From an uncultured Collinsella sp. (GTDB taxonomy: Bacteria > Actinomycetota > Coriobacteriia > Coriobacteriales > Coriobacteriaceae), in NCBI GenBank assembly GCA_900541065.1, contig UQIE01000005.1, positions 1-64,000 on the forward strand: DNA of 64,000 nt. Direction: 5' to 3'. The notes under the pieces are model-generated. The model was not told the DNA's origin, did no database searches, and was given only the letters and a program-made list of their open reading frames with translations. The position numbers were made by a program, and so were the translations under genes. Positions 34,154-42,917 of the stretch are shown here, in pieces. Within the stretch, counting starts at the first letter, position 1. Every line of letters starts with the position of its first letter.

Positions 34154-34822
34154 CTACTCGCCCAGCACCAGCGCCGCGAGCTCTGCCTGGGTGTCCACCA
34201 CGTAGTCGGCGCCGGCGGCCTCTAGCTCTGCGCGGCCGCGGAAGCCCCAACTGACGCCCGCGCTCTTAAGGCCGGCGTTGTGGCCGGTCAGGATATCGAC
34301 ATTCGAATCGCCCACATAGAGTGTGGTTGCCGGATCGGCACCCAGCTCTTCCATCACATGTAGCGTGACGGGTGCTTCGGGCTTAGGCGGAAACGCATCG
34401 ACACGGCCCTGCACCAGTGCAAAGCGCTCGGAGCCAAAGTATTTCTCGATAAGCGGGGCCGCCGAAATATGATCCTTGTTGGTGAGCACGGCAAGCTGAA
34501 CGCCTGCTGCGCGCAGACGGTCGAGCATCTCAATCGTGCCGGCGTAGGGGGCGGTGTGGTCCTCCTTGTGCTCGCCGTAATAAGCTCTAAACTCGGCAAG
34601 CGTCTGCTCAAACATACGGCTGTCGCCCGCGTACTCGGCGGGCATAAAGCGCTCAACCAGCTTGAGCATGCCGTTTCCCACCTTGTAGCGGTACTCGTCC
34701 ACGGCAAACGTGGGCCAGCCGTGCATCTCGCAGGTGTGGTTGCCGGCGGCCGCCAGGTCCTCAATCGTGTTGAGAAGGGTGCCGTCTAAATCAAAAATCA
34801 CATGGTAAAAAGCTGCTGCCAT
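34154..34822 (-). CDS. HAD-family phosphatase (phosphoglycolate phosphatase-like)
   Basis: The 222-residue protein has HAD motif I FDLDGTLLNT, a helical cap, motif II VLTNKD, the lysine in FPPKPEAP and motif IV YVGDSNVDILTG. It hydrolyses small phosphate esters in the cytosol; phosphoglycolate phosphatase (Gph) is the closest type, but substrate is not proven. ATG 34822 has GGGAG 5 bases upstream; ATG 34837 has none. It follows hypE by 124 bases on the same strand and may be independently expressed. Confidence 0.85.
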   Translation of the reverse strand: MAAAFYHVIFDLDGTLLNTIEDLAAAGNHTCEMHGWPTFAVDEYRYKVGNGMLKLVERFMPAEYAGDSRMFEQTLAEFRAYYGEHKEDHTAPYAGTIEMLDRLRAAGVQLAVLTNKDHISAAPLIEKYFGSERFALVQGRVDAFPPKPEAPVTLHVMEELGADPATTLYVGDSNVDILTGHNAGLKSAGVSWGFRGRAELEAAGADYVVDTQAELAALVLGE

Positions 34823-34946
34823 GGGTGCTCCCGTCATTGGGTTTCAAAACGCACCCCATAATACTGGGCTTCCGCGTTGGGCGTGCTTGGAATCTGAACA
34901 TCTTTAGGGTTATCGAGCCACATCGCGCCAGCCGTGCAATTCCGCC

Positions 34947-35981
34947 CTAGCAAATTCTCGGCAGCTGCTCTCCCACGAGCATGTCGAGGATGCGGGTTGA
35001 GCCCCAGCCGGTGCGCACGCGCACGGCGGGGCGGGTGCCCTCGGCAAGCGGCAGTACGCGGCCGATAATCGCGGCGTTCTCGCCGTAGCGGGCAGCACGC
35101 ATGGCGGCTAGAGCCGCATCGGCCTGTTCGGCCGGCACCACGGCGACCATCTTGCCCTCGTTTGCCACCTGCAGCACGTCATAGCCGAGCATCTCGCAAG
35201 CCGCCTGCACATCGGGACGCACGGGCACGGCGCCCTCGTCGATCTCCATGGCAACGCCGCTAGCCTGCGCAAACTCGTTGAGCGTGCTCGCCAGGCCACC
35301 GCGCGTGGGGTCGCGGAAGCAACGCGTGCCGGGCGCTGCGGCCAGCACGTCGGCAATCAGGTGGTTGAGTGGCGCGGCGTCGCTTTCGATGGTGCTCGAA
35401 AACGCCAAGCCCTCGCGTTGGCTCATGATGGCGATGCCGTGGTCACCGAGTGTGCCCGACACCAGGATGACATCGCCAGGCTGGCAGTTTGCGCCACTGA
35501 GCGCCACACCCGCGGGCACTTCGCCCACGCCGGCGGTGTTGATGTAGGCGCCGTCGGCCCCGCCGCGCTCAACCACTTTGGTGTCGCCGGTGATGATCGC
35601 CACGCCCGCCTCGCGCGCCGTCTCGGCCATGGTCTGCACGATCTGACGCAGCTTGTCCATGGGATAGCCCTCTTCGAGGATAAAGCCGCACGACAGGTAG
35701 CGCACGTTGGCACCCGAGGTCGCGACATCGTTGACGGTTCCGCACACGGCGAGTCGGCCGATATTGCCGCCGGGGAAGAACTGCGGCGTCACCACAAAGC
35801 TGTCGGTCGACATGGCGATGCGCCCGCTCGCGGGCAGTGCGGCGACGCCGGCATCGTTGCCCTCGAGCAGCTCGGGCGACCCAAAGGCATCCAAAAAGAC
35901 CTCGTCGATGATGCGTTTCATCATCTGGCCGCCGGAGCCGTGACCCAGCAGGACGGTGCTATCGGTAACGCTATGGGACAT
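34947..35981 (-). CDS. Hydrogenase maturation protein HypE
   Basis: The 344-residue protein starts VLLGHGSGGQMMKRIIDEVF and has the PurM-like ATP-binding pattern (NDAGVAALP, MSTDSFVVTPQFFPGGNIGRLAVCGTVNDVATSGA). The invariant C-terminal PRIC ends in the cysteine that carries the carbamoyl group. HypE dehydrates the thiocarbamate made by HypF to thiocyanate, the source of CN ligands for [NiFe] hydrogenase. GGAG lies 8 bases before ATG 35981. It is separated from hypD by a 180-base region with two hairpins. Confidence 0.95.
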   Translation of the reverse strand: MSHSVTDSTVLLGHGSGGQMMKRIIDEVFLDAFGSPELLEGNDAGVAALPASGRIAMSTDSFVVTPQFFPGGNIGRLAVCGTVNDVATSGANVRYLSCGFILEEGYPMDKLRQIVQTMAETAREAGVAIITGDTKVVERGGADGAYINTAGVGEVPAGVALSGANCQPGDVILVSGTLGDHGIAIMSQREGLAFSSTIESDAAPLNHLIADVLAAAPGTRCFRDPTRGGLASTLNEFAQASGVAMEIDEGAVPVRPDVQAACEMLGYDVLQVANEGKMVAVVPAEQADAALAAMRAARYGENAAIIGRVLPLAEGTRPAVRVRTGWGSTRILDMLVGEQLPRIC

Positions 35982-36056
35982 ATCGAAAACTCCAATCGTG
36001 GGTGGAATCGGCAATAGCCGAGTGTGGCAGAATCGATGTTAAGTAAAAGTCAGCGA

Positions 36057-36155
36057 GCGCCATTCAGACGAAGTGAGTTGCCTTGAAAGAGGAGGCTGCT
36101 GGGCTTTTGCCCGCAGCCGACGATTGAAAGGCAAATCACTCGCCTGAATGGTGCG
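36057..36155. repeat. Long imperfect hairpin between hypD and hypE
   Basis: About 33 bases at each end (CGCCATTCAG... and ...CTGAATGGTGCG) pair with scattered mismatches around an inner CTGCTGGGC/GCCCGCAG stem. It differs from the other repeat families in the window. Confidence 0.6.
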
Positions 36156-36169
36156 CAGCGTCGGCCGGT

Positions 36170-36191
36170 CCGCCGTTCGTTAGAACGGCGG
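36170..36191 (-). terminator. Hairpin downstream of hypD
   Basis: CCGCCGTTC (36170-36178) and GAACGGCGG (36183-36191) pair perfectly with a 4-base loop, 4 bases after the hypD stop. Partial termination inside the operon is possible; no U tract is seen. Confidence 0.5.
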
Positions 36192-36194
36192 AAT

Positions 36195-37310
36195 CTAATA
36201 GTCGCGGTAGCGGTAGTACGCCGCGCAGCTGCCTTCGGAGCTCACCATGCAGGGGCCGACGGGGTGTTCGGGCGTACATGCGTGGCCGAACAACGGGCAG
36301 TCGCTCGGCGTGATGGCACCGCGCAGCACGTCGCCGCAGCGGCATCCGCGCGGCTCAACCGTCGGCTCAACGGGCACGTCAAAGCGAACGCGGGCATCAA
36401 AGCGCGAGAACTCGGGGCGGATGGAAAGGCCCGAGTTGGCAATCGGCCCCAGCCCGCGCCACGTGGTGTCGCATGGCTCAAACACCTGCTCGACCAGCTG
36501 GCGCGCCACGGGGTTGCCGTCTGCGTTGACGCCACGGCGGTAGGCGTTGTCAATCGCCGGCCTGTCCTCGACAACCATCTGGACCAGCATGCAGATGCCC
36601 TGCAGGATATCGACCGGTTCAAATCCCGTGACCACGCCCGGGGTATTGAATTCGTCGACCAAAAAGCTAAAGGGCGCCAAGCCCGTGATGGTGGCGACGT
36701 GTCCCGGCAGGATAAAGCCGTCGATGGCGGTCTCGGGATCGTTAGCGATGGCGCGCAACGCCGGCGGCGTGGTCTTGTGGGCGCAATAGACCGAGAAGTT
36801 CAAAAGCCCGCGCGCTTCGGCCTCCAAGATGGCGGCGGCGATGGTGGGCGTTGTGGTCTCAAAGCCCACGCCCATAAAAATAACCGGGCGATCGGGGTTT
36901 TGCTCGGCAATGTCGAGTGCATCGAGCGGGGAGTACACAATGCGAATGTCACGCCCTGCCGCCTTTTGTGCAGCGAGCGAGGTGGACGATCCGGGCACGC
37001 GCATCATGTCGCCAAAGGTGGTGATGATGGCGCCGTCTATGTTGGCGAGCGCGATTGCGTGGTCGATGTCGCGGTTGGCGGTGACGCAGACAGGGCAGCC
37101 CGGGCCGCTCAGCAGCTTGAGCCCGGCCGGCATAATGGAGCGAAAGCCATAGCGCCCGATGCTCACGGTATGCGTGCCGCAGACTTCCATAAGGTTGATG
37201 GTGCGGTCGCCGACAAGCTCATGAATGCGCTCGATGAGCTCGCGAGCCAGCTTGGGATCGCGGAATGCCGAGAAATCGATACCGGAGCGCGCCGGCTGCT
37301 CGGGCGCCAC
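36195..37310 (-). CDS. Hydrogenase maturation protein HypD
   Basis: The 371-residue protein has all HypD signatures: LMEVCGTHTVSIGRYG, LLSGPGCPVCVT, FMGVGFETTTPT, VYCAHKTTPPAL, GFILPGHV, and C-terminal cysteines of the [4Fe-4S] site (CRCGDVLRG...DCPLFGHAC). With HypC it assembles the Fe(CN)2CO unit. It starts with GTG that shares its first base with the hypC stop (TAGTG), indicating translational coupling. Confidence 0.96.
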   Translation of the reverse strand: MAPEQPARSGIDFSAFRDPKLARELIERIHELVGDRTINLMEVCGTHTVSIGRYGFRSIMPAGLKLLSGPGCPVCVTANRDIDHAIALANIDGAIITTFGDMMRVPGSSTSLAAQKAAGRDIRIVYSPLDALDIAEQNPDRPVIFMGVGFETTTPTIAAAILEAEARGLLNFSVYCAHKTTPPALRAIANDPETAIDGFILPGHVATITGLAPFSFLVDEFNTPGVVTGFEPVDILQGICMLVQMVVEDRPAIDNAYRRGVNADGNPVARQLVEQVFEPCDTTWRGLGPIANSGLSIRPEFSRFDARVRFDVPVEPTVEPRGCRCGDVLRGAITPSDCPLFGHACTPEHPVGPCMVSSEGSCAAYYRYRDY

Positions 37311-37570
37311 TAGTAAGCCTCCGCCGGGTTGGTGGTCAGCTGGTCTTCTTCGACCAGCTCGGACATGGCATTAACAAGCTCGAGCGTTTCCTGTGCTTCC
37401 TGCTCGTCGACAATCTGGATGCCAAAGCCGGCGTGTACGAGAATATAGTCGCCAACCTGCGCCGTCGGCACGAGTCGCAGCGACACGGGGCGCTCGATGC
37501 CCATCATGTCGACGGTGGCCTTGAGGTCGTCGTCGCGTTTGACTACTTTACCGGGAACGGCAAGGCACAT
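37310..37570 (-). CDS. Hydrogenase maturation chaperone HypC
   Basis: The 86-residue protein begins MCLAVPGKVV, with the essential Cys2 after methionine removal, and has the HypC/HupF OB-fold pattern (VSLRLVPTAQVGDYILVHAGFGIQIVDEQEAQE). It carries the iron centre with HypD and delivers it to the hydrogenase large subunit. Its stop overlaps the hypD GTG start. It follows hypF by 131 bases. Confidence 0.96.
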   Translation of the reverse strand: MCLAVPGKVVKRDDDLKATVDMMGIERPVSLRLVPTAQVGDYILVHAGFGIQIVDEQEAQETLELVNAMSELVEEDQLTTNPAEAY

Positions 37571-37701
37571 ATTGTTCCCCTTTTATACGCTTTGCGCTGG
37601 ACGGGCGCTCAATAATCCATCAGTTGATGGTAGCGCTCGCGGGCGCTGCGGGCAAACGCGCTACACCTGTGAGACGGCGGCTTGCGGGCTGGCCGAACAG
37701 C

Positions 37702-40155
37702 CTACTGCGATGCAACCTGCGCAAGACGAGCGCTTGCGACTGCCGCCTGACCGTAGGCGATGCAGCCGTCATTGACGGGTACGGTGTGGGGGACAAGGAC
37801 AGTAAGGCCTGCGCTTTTGAGCTCGCGGGCGAGGAGCTGAAGCAGAAGTCGGTTCATGAAGACGCCGCCCGAGAGCGCGACGGTATCGAGGCCTTCGCGC
37901 TCACAGATCTCGCTTGCGATGCGGGCCGACGCGCATGCGATGGCGACGTGGAAGTCGAGCGCGAGCCTGTCGGCCGGCGCGCCTGCCTCGATTCCATTCA
38001 GAAGAGCTTCGATGAGCGGTTGGGGGTCCAAGATGGGGGAGTCGTCGGCAGACGTGAACACGCCTGTATGATTGCCGTCGAGACGAACGGGCTTACTGCC
38101 GAGCGCGCGCCAGGCGGCGGCTTCGAGTTCGATGGCGGGCTCGCCTTCGTAGGTTGCCTGCCCGCAAATGCCCAAAACTGCAGCGGCGGCATCAAAGAGA
38201 CGCCCCATACTGCTCGTGCGTGGGCTGTTGATGCCGCGCTCGATCATCGTAGCCGTGATGCTGCGTGTCTGCTCGTCGAGGGTGCTCAATAGCCCTGCGG
38301 CACCTGGGTGCTCGAGCAGGCCGAGCTCACTGAGCAGGGCAAAGGCGTTGCGCCGGGCATCGCGCACGGATGCGGCACCGCCTGGCAGCGCCCAGGTGCG
38401 CAGGTGCGCGGCGCGTTCAAAATCGGCAAGGCCGGCGACAAGGAACTCGCCGCCCCAAATGGTTCCGTCGGTGCCCGCCCCCGTGCCATCAAAGGCAATG
38501 CCGAGGACGCGTGCATCGAGCGCAAGCCGGCCAGCGACAATCGCCTCGGCCATTGCGCTCGCGATATGCGCATGATGGTGCTGCACCTCGACGAGCGGCA
38601 GATTGCATTTTCGCGCCTGCTCGCGCGCCCACCGACTCGATAGGTAGCTGGGGTGCAAGTCGCAGGCCAGCGCGGCGGGCGTCAAGTCGAAAAGGTCTTC
38701 CAAGCGCGTGCGCGCGGCGCTCCAGGCATCGAAGATCTCGCCGTTTTCGACATCGCCGATATGCTGCGACACAAAACAGGCTGCCTCGCCGTTCGCATCC
38801 TCGCGTGTGAATGCGATCGTTGCCTTTTGCTGTGGGCCGCAGGCGAGCACGCAGGGTGCAGTGCCGTTGAGCGCCGGCAACGACAACGGTTGCGGCGCAT
38901 ATCCGCGTGCGCGACGCACGGGCATGACGGTGCCGTCGACCACACGTACCACGGAGTCGTCGTAGCGCGAGAGAATCGCACGGTCGTTGCCAAGTAGCGC
39001 GTCGGCGATGCCGGCGGCAACAAGATGTTCCCACGCAAGGGCATCGTCGGTCTCGATAGGTTCCTCGTTCAGGTTTCCACTGGTCATGACGAGTGCGTGC
39101 ATACCGCGCGCCGCGGCCGCGGCGAGCAGCAGATGCTGAAGCGGTGTATAGGGGAGCATGACGCCGAGCTCGGGTAGATCGTGTGCGACGGATGGCGCGA
39201 GTGTAGGGGCGTCGGGGGAATCTCCCTCGCCAACAGCACGCCGGCGCAACAGCACGATGGGGCGGATGCTACCGGTTAGCAAGCCGCGCTCGGCATCATC
39301 GACATGGCACAGGCGTTCAGTATCGGCAAGGCTGCGCACCATAACGGCAAGCGGCTTGTTGCTGCGGCGCTTGCGACGGCGAAGCTCGGCTACCGCCTGC
39401 TCGTTGGAGGCGTCGCATGCCAAGTGGAATCCACCCAGGCCCTTGATGGCGACAATACCGCCGCTGGCCAGCAACTCGACACAGCGGTCAATAATGGCAT
39501 CGCTGGTTTCGCGCGTGCTGCCGACGGCTGGCGTCGTCCCCGAGCCCTCGAGCTCCATGTCGCCCGCCGCCTCGCGCCAGGTAATATGTGGCCCGCAGTC
39601 AAAGCAGGCATCGGGCTGCGCATGAAAGCGCCGGTCAAGCGGGTCGCCATACTCTGCGGCGCACTCGGGGCACATGGGAAAGCAATCCATCGACGTGGCC
39701 GCTCGGTCATAAGGCAGCGACCGGATGATGGTAAAGCGCGGCCCGCAGTTGGTGCAGTTGATGAAGGGGTAGTGATAGCGCCGGTCGGCGGGGTCGAACA
39801 GTTCGCGCAGGCAGTCGTCACAGGTGGCGATATCGGGGGAGATGAGCGTCGTGTGCGCGGTCTGATCCTGCGATGCTACGATACGAAAGGCCTGCTCATC
39901 GTCGGCATCCCAAGTGTCGGGCTCCAGGTCTGCAACAGCGACATGCTCAACGCGGGCCGCGGCAGGTGCGTGCTCCGACAGCGCGGCGACAAAGCCGTCG
40001 AGTGCCTCGACCGAAGCATGCGCCTCGATGTGCACGCCATCGCCCGCGTTGAGCACCCAGCCGCAAATGCCATGCGCCATAGCCTCGCGATACACAAATG
40101 GCCGCATGCCAACGCCCTGCACAATGCCCGTCACATGAATATGCACATGCCGCAT
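37702..40155 (-). CDS. Carbamoyltransferase HypF
   Basis: The 817-residue protein contains, in order, an acylphosphatase domain (VTGIVQGVGMRPFVYREA), paired HypF zinc fingers (CDDCLRELFDP...CTNCGPRFTI...CPECAAEY...CFDCGPH), a YrdC-like domain (GGIVAIKGLGGFHLACDAS) and a Kae1-like carbamoyltransferase domain (VQHHHAHIASAMAE, GIAFDGTGAGTDGTIWGGEFL, ALSGGVFMNRLL). It moves the carbamoyl group of carbamoyl phosphate to HypE. ATG 40155 has AAGGAGGG 4 bases upstream. hypA and hypB are not in this window. Confidence 0.96.
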   Translation of the reverse strand: MRHVHIHVTGIVQGVGMRPFVYREAMAHGICGWVLNAGDGVHIEAHASVEALDGFVAALSEHAPAAARVEHVAVADLEPDTWDADDEQAFRIVASQDQTAHTTLISPDIATCDDCLRELFDPADRRYHYPFINCTNCGPRFTIIRSLPYDRAATSMDCFPMCPECAAEYGDPLDRRFHAQPDACFDCGPHITWREAAGDMELEGSGTTPAVGSTRETSDAIIDRCVELLASGGIVAIKGLGGFHLACDASNEQAVAELRRRKRRSNKPLAVMVRSLADTERLCHVDDAERGLLTGSIRPIVLLRRRAVGEGDSPDAPTLAPSVAHDLPELGVMLPYTPLQHLLLAAAAARGMHALVMTSGNLNEEPIETDDALAWEHLVAAGIADALLGNDRAILSRYDDSVVRVVDGTVMPVRRARGYAPQPLSLPALNGTAPCVLACGPQQKATIAFTREDANGEAACFVSQHIGDVENGEIFDAWSAARTRLEDLFDLTPAALACDLHPSYLSSRWAREQARKCNLPLVEVQHHHAHIASAMAEAIVAGRLALDARVLGIAFDGTGAGTDGTIWGGEFLVAGLADFERAAHLRTWALPGGAASVRDARRNAFALLSELGLLEHPGAAGLLSTLDEQTRSITATMIERGINSPRTSSMGRLFDAAAAVLGICGQATYEGEPAIELEAAAWRALGSKPVRLDGNHTGVFTSADDSPILDPQPLIEALLNGIEAGAPADRLALDFHVAIACASARIASEICEREGLDTVALSGGVFMNRLLLQLLARELKSAGLTVLVPHTVPVNDGCIAYGQAAVASARLAQVASQ

Positions 40156-40184
40156 GCGACCCTCCTTCATTGAAGTATGTGCTG

Positions 40185-40679
40185 TTAGAGCCCCAGGCTT
40201 TGCTTGGTGGCGGCGCAGGTGAGCTCGCCGTGCTTAACGCCGCGCAGCCCCAGCAACCGGTCCGCCAGCTCGTAGACGCGTTTGCCGCGACCCTTGAGCG
40301 CCAGAATCTCCAGGCAGTTGTGGTGGTCCAGATGCACGTGCATGGTCGAGACAATCTCGTCGGTGTAGTCGTGCTGCACCTCGTCCAGACGGCGCGTCAG
40401 ATCGCCGGTATGGTGGTCATAGATCATGGTGAGCGAACCGATGACCTGCTCGTCGGGCGTGCGCATCTGCTCCTTGGCGATCGAGGCGCGAATCAGATCG
40501 CGTACGGCCTCGGATCGGTTAGCCACGTCACCGCGGCGCGCGATCTGCTCGTCAAAGCGGCGCAGCAGGTCATCGGGCGCGGTGACCGAAAAGCGGACCA
40601 GCTCGGAGCTGGAGCCGCTGCAGCGGCAGCTGGCATCGTCGTCCGCACCGTGATCGTGCGCGTGCTCGTGCTCGGCCAC
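40185..40679 (-). CDS. NikR-type nickel-responsive regulator
   Basis: The 164-residue protein has a His/Asp/Cys-rich extension (MAEHEHAHDHGADDDASCRC), a ribbon-helix-helix DNA-binding domain (LVRFSVTAPDDLLRRFDEQIARRG) and the NikR metal domain with STMHVHLDHHNCLEILALKG supplying His and Cys nickel ligands. It probably represses nickel uptake or this hyp operon when Ni2+ is abundant. The extension of about 25 residues before the ribbon-helix-helix is longer than in enteric NikR and could itself bind metal. It starts with GTG one base after the upstream stop, without its own clear ribosome site. Confidence 0.9.
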   Translation of the reverse strand: MAEHEHAHDHGADDDASCRCSGSSSELVRFSVTAPDDLLRRFDEQIARRGDVANRSEAVRDLIRASIAKEQMRTPDEQVIGSLTMIYDHHTGDLTRRLDEVQHDYTDEIVSTMHVHLDHHNCLEILALKGRGKRVYELADRLLGLRGVKHGELTCAATKQSLGL

Positions 40680-40680
40680 G

Positions 40681-40929
40681 TTACACCAGTTTCACAGAGC
40701 CGACGGAGTTGTGATCTGCCTCGATGGCCTCCTCGTAGCCCTCGAGCGCATCGTGCGCCTCGTGCAGCGCAGACATGGCGGCCTCGAGCTTGGCGCCAAT
40801 GCGCTCCATGTCAAAGTTTTCGGTCGCATGCAGCAGCTGATGGCTCCACTCGTGAGCGAGCTCAATGGTGTCGTCGACCTGCTTGACGCTCATGGCAAGC
40901 TGGCTCATGTTCATTCCAACGTCATGCAT
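40681..40929 (-). CDS. Small helical protein at the head of the hyp operon
   Basis: The 82-residue protein looks entirely alpha-helical and acidic (QVDDTIELAHEWSHQLLHATENFDMERIGAKLEAAMSALHEAHDALEGYEEA). It has five histidines spread along the chain and no membrane segment. AAGGAGA lies 6 bases before the ATG. It is coupled to nikR by a one-base gap. I do not recognise the family; its position suggests a role in nickel handling or hydrogenase maturation. Confidence 0.7.
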   Translation of the reverse strand: MHDVGMNMSQLAMSVKQVDDTIELAHEWSHQLLHATENFDMERIGAKLEAAMSALHEAHDALEGYEEAIEADHNSVGSVKLV

Positions 40930-41015
40930 GGGAAGTCTCCTTTTGTACGGGTCTAATCAGTGGTTCAGATTCTACTACGGAGGGCTCCTGCGCCCGCCGC
41001 TGTATGCCAGTTGTC

Positions 41016-42290
41016 CTACGGTGCCAGTGAAGCAAGCGGCGCGACTACGACACCGTCTTCCCGTCGGTAGGCAGTTGCGGTTCCAGTGAGAACGAGCAAG
41101 AAGGACGCTTCGCCTTGGTGGGTCGCATCGATTTTAGATGCGAGTTTCTTGAGATTGGCGGCAGCGGTGTCTATAAGCTTTGAGCCAAGCTTGACCTCAA
41201 CCAGAGCGTACCTGCCGTCATTTAGCACGAGTACGGCATCGGCTTCAAGGTCGGTCTTATCCCGATAGTGGTAAACCTTGCCGCCAAGCAGATCCATATA
41301 GGTGCGCAGGTCACGGATGCACATCGATTCAAACAGAAGCCCAAATGTTTCAAAATCCTCTAGGAGCTTTTGAGGCGTTGCCCCCAGGGCTGCGACCGCA
41401 AGCGATGGATCGCAGAAATGGCGCGTCGGACTTGTCCGTACGGCGGTTTTTGAGCGGAGCCGCGGGGCCCATGCCTCGAGATCTTCGAAAACGCAGGAGC
41501 GGGTCAAGGCGTCGACATATTCAGAAACGGTATTTCTTGAGGGAGGTTCTCCTTGCATGTCAGCAGCGATTGTGGCGAGCGATGCCTCTGTCGAGATATT
41601 GCGAGCATAGCTTCGAATAATCTGGGCCATCCAAGTCTTATTTCTCCGCAGTCCATCAATCTCGTCGATATCGGAATCAAGCAGTTCCGAGATGTAATCA
41701 GGGGCCATGGATAGCGCAATCCCATGGTTTGGCTCGGTAACCGCTTCAGGCCAACCTCCTCGGCAAAGTGAGTAGACGATACGTTCGATATCGAAGTCGA
41801 CCATATCGGCAACATCGGTGTTTCCATCAAACAGGCTTGCCAGCGAAACTGATCCTGTTGACTCGCGTGATTCAAAAAGTGACATCGGGCGCATGTTTAT
41901 ACGTGCTATGCGGCCGACTCCTGAGTGTGCCGGCATTTCGCTTGCCCGAGGCGTTGCGGAGCCGGTGAGGATAAACCTGCCTCGTCCTTTGCCGCGGTCG
42001 ATCGCGAACCTTACGGCGTCCCAAAGCTGTGGGGCCATTTGCCATTCATCGATGAGGCGTGGCTCATCTCCTTTGAGCAGGAGAGAGGGCTTCGAATCGG
42101 CAAGCTGGATGTAGCTCGGACCGTTATCGGGGTCTTGCATGTAGATGCTGCTTGCGGCTGCCTGTTCAGCCGTTGCGGTCTTGCCGCACCATTTTGGCCC
42201 TTTGATTTGGACAGCCCCAGAAGATTTTAGTTTTCTGGCGAGCACTTTGTCCGCGACTCGTGGTAAATAACCGTGTTGAATTGAACCCAT
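41016..42290 (-). CDS. AAA+ ATPase with DUF4143
   Basis: The 424-residue protein starts GYLPRVADKVLARKLKSSGAVQIKGPKWCGKTATAEQ, with the Walker A in GPKWCGKT. The AAA_14 core has LIDEWQMAPQLWDAVRFAID and a sensor-like FILTGSATP, and the C-terminal DUF4143 domain ends ADAVLVLNDGRYALVEVKLG, the nuclease-like VExK pattern. Such proteins are common, often horizontally spread, and poorly understood. GGAGGG lies 4 bases before the ATG. It belongs to the AT-richer island, upstream of which lie tandem 23-bp repeats and an XRE gene. Confidence 0.88.
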   Translation of the reverse strand: MGSIQHGYLPRVADKVLARKLKSSGAVQIKGPKWCGKTATAEQAAASSIYMQDPDNGPSYIQLADSKPSLLLKGDEPRLIDEWQMAPQLWDAVRFAIDRGKGRGRFILTGSATPRASEMPAHSGVGRIARINMRPMSLFESRESTGSVSLASLFDGNTDVADMVDFDIERIVYSLCRGGWPEAVTEPNHGIALSMAPDYISELLDSDIDEIDGLRRNKTWMAQIIRSYARNISTEASLATIAADMQGEPPSRNTVSEYVDALTRSCVFEDLEAWAPRLRSKTAVRTSPTRHFCDPSLAVAALGATPQKLLEDFETFGLLFESMCIRDLRTYMDLLGGKVYHYRDKTDLEADAVLVLNDGRYALVEVKLGSKLIDTAAANLKKLASKIDATHQGEASFLLVLTGTATAYRREDGVVVAPLASLAP

Positions 42291-42327
42291 GTCACCCTCC
42301 TTGCTATCAGGGTATTATACCGTTGAT

Positions 42328-42396
42328 TTGTACAAGTTGGACGATTTAGATTGTGCAAGTTGGACGATTTAGATTGTGCAAGTTGGACATTATATC
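42328..42396. repeat. 23-bp tandem repeats between XRE and DUF4143 genes
   Basis: The unit TTGTGCAAGTTGGACGATTT (plus AGA) occurs at 42328-42350 and 42351-42373 with one difference, and a partial third copy starts at 42374. The direct spacing of about two helical turns suits cooperative binding of a regulator upstream of the minus-strand ATPase gene. Confidence 0.75.
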
Positions 42397-42428
42397 TAGT
42401 AAACATTCATGATGCCAGAAGAGAAGCC

Positions 42429-42770
42429 CTAGAGTCTCCAGGCCTTTGTCGTATAACGCATGATGTCAAGAATGTCGGCCTTGATGTTTGGTGGCAGGGC
42501 TTTGAAGAGCGATAGATATTCGTCTTCCTGAGCAGTATAAAACGCAGGGCTTCCGTCTGGATCTTTGGTATAGCCAAGGATATCGTTGGGCGTGCATCCA
42601 AAGAGATCGCACAATGCAACAATGCGGTCCTCTCCTAGTTTTGCTCGACCTGTTTCCCATGCACTATATGTCGCCTTGCTAACGCCAAGACTGTCCGCAA
42701 TTTGAAGCTGAGTAAGCCCTGACTTTTTGCGGATTCTGGCGAGTGCGGTATGTTTATTGGTCACATCCAT
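42429..42770 (-). CDS. XRE-family transcriptional regulator
   Basis: The 113-residue protein has a Cro/C1-type helix-turn-helix (ALARIRKKSGLTQLQIADSLGVSKATYSAWETGRAKLGEDRIVALCDLFGC) and a short acidic C-terminus (YTAQEDEYLSLFKALPPNIKADILDIMRYTTKAW). ATG 42770 is preceded by GGGAG. It is encoded upstream of the tandem repeats and the DUF4143 ATPase gene, and divergent from the Hsp70 operon, so it may control either or both. Confidence 0.88.
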   Translation of the reverse strand: MDVTNKHTALARIRKKSGLTQLQIADSLGVSKATYSAWETGRAKLGEDRIVALCDLFGCTPNDILGYTKDPDGSPAFYTAQEDEYLSLFKALPPNIKADILDIMRYTTKAWRL

Positions 42771-42852
42771 GTCGCTCCCGTCTGATATCAAGAGCAACTT
42801 TGCATTTCGGTGCCGGTCAAATGTCTAACTGGATTGTCCTTAGGTGCAATAA

Positions 42853-42880
42853 TTGACATAAAGTCTAATTTGAATAAACT
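42853..42880 (+). promoter_or_regulatory. Promoter of the Hsp70/FtsK operon
   Basis: TTGACA (42853-42858) and TAAACT (42875-42880) are spaced by 16 bp, about 37 bases before the Hsp70-like start and close to the divergent XRE gene. Confidence 0.6.
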
Positions 42881-42917
42881 CAAAACCAATATAAATAGAC
42901 ATCGAGGAATGGTGGCT

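Noticed and set aside
42328..42396. CRISPR array
   Set aside because: The 23-bp units are directly adjacent without spacers, so this is a tandem repeat.
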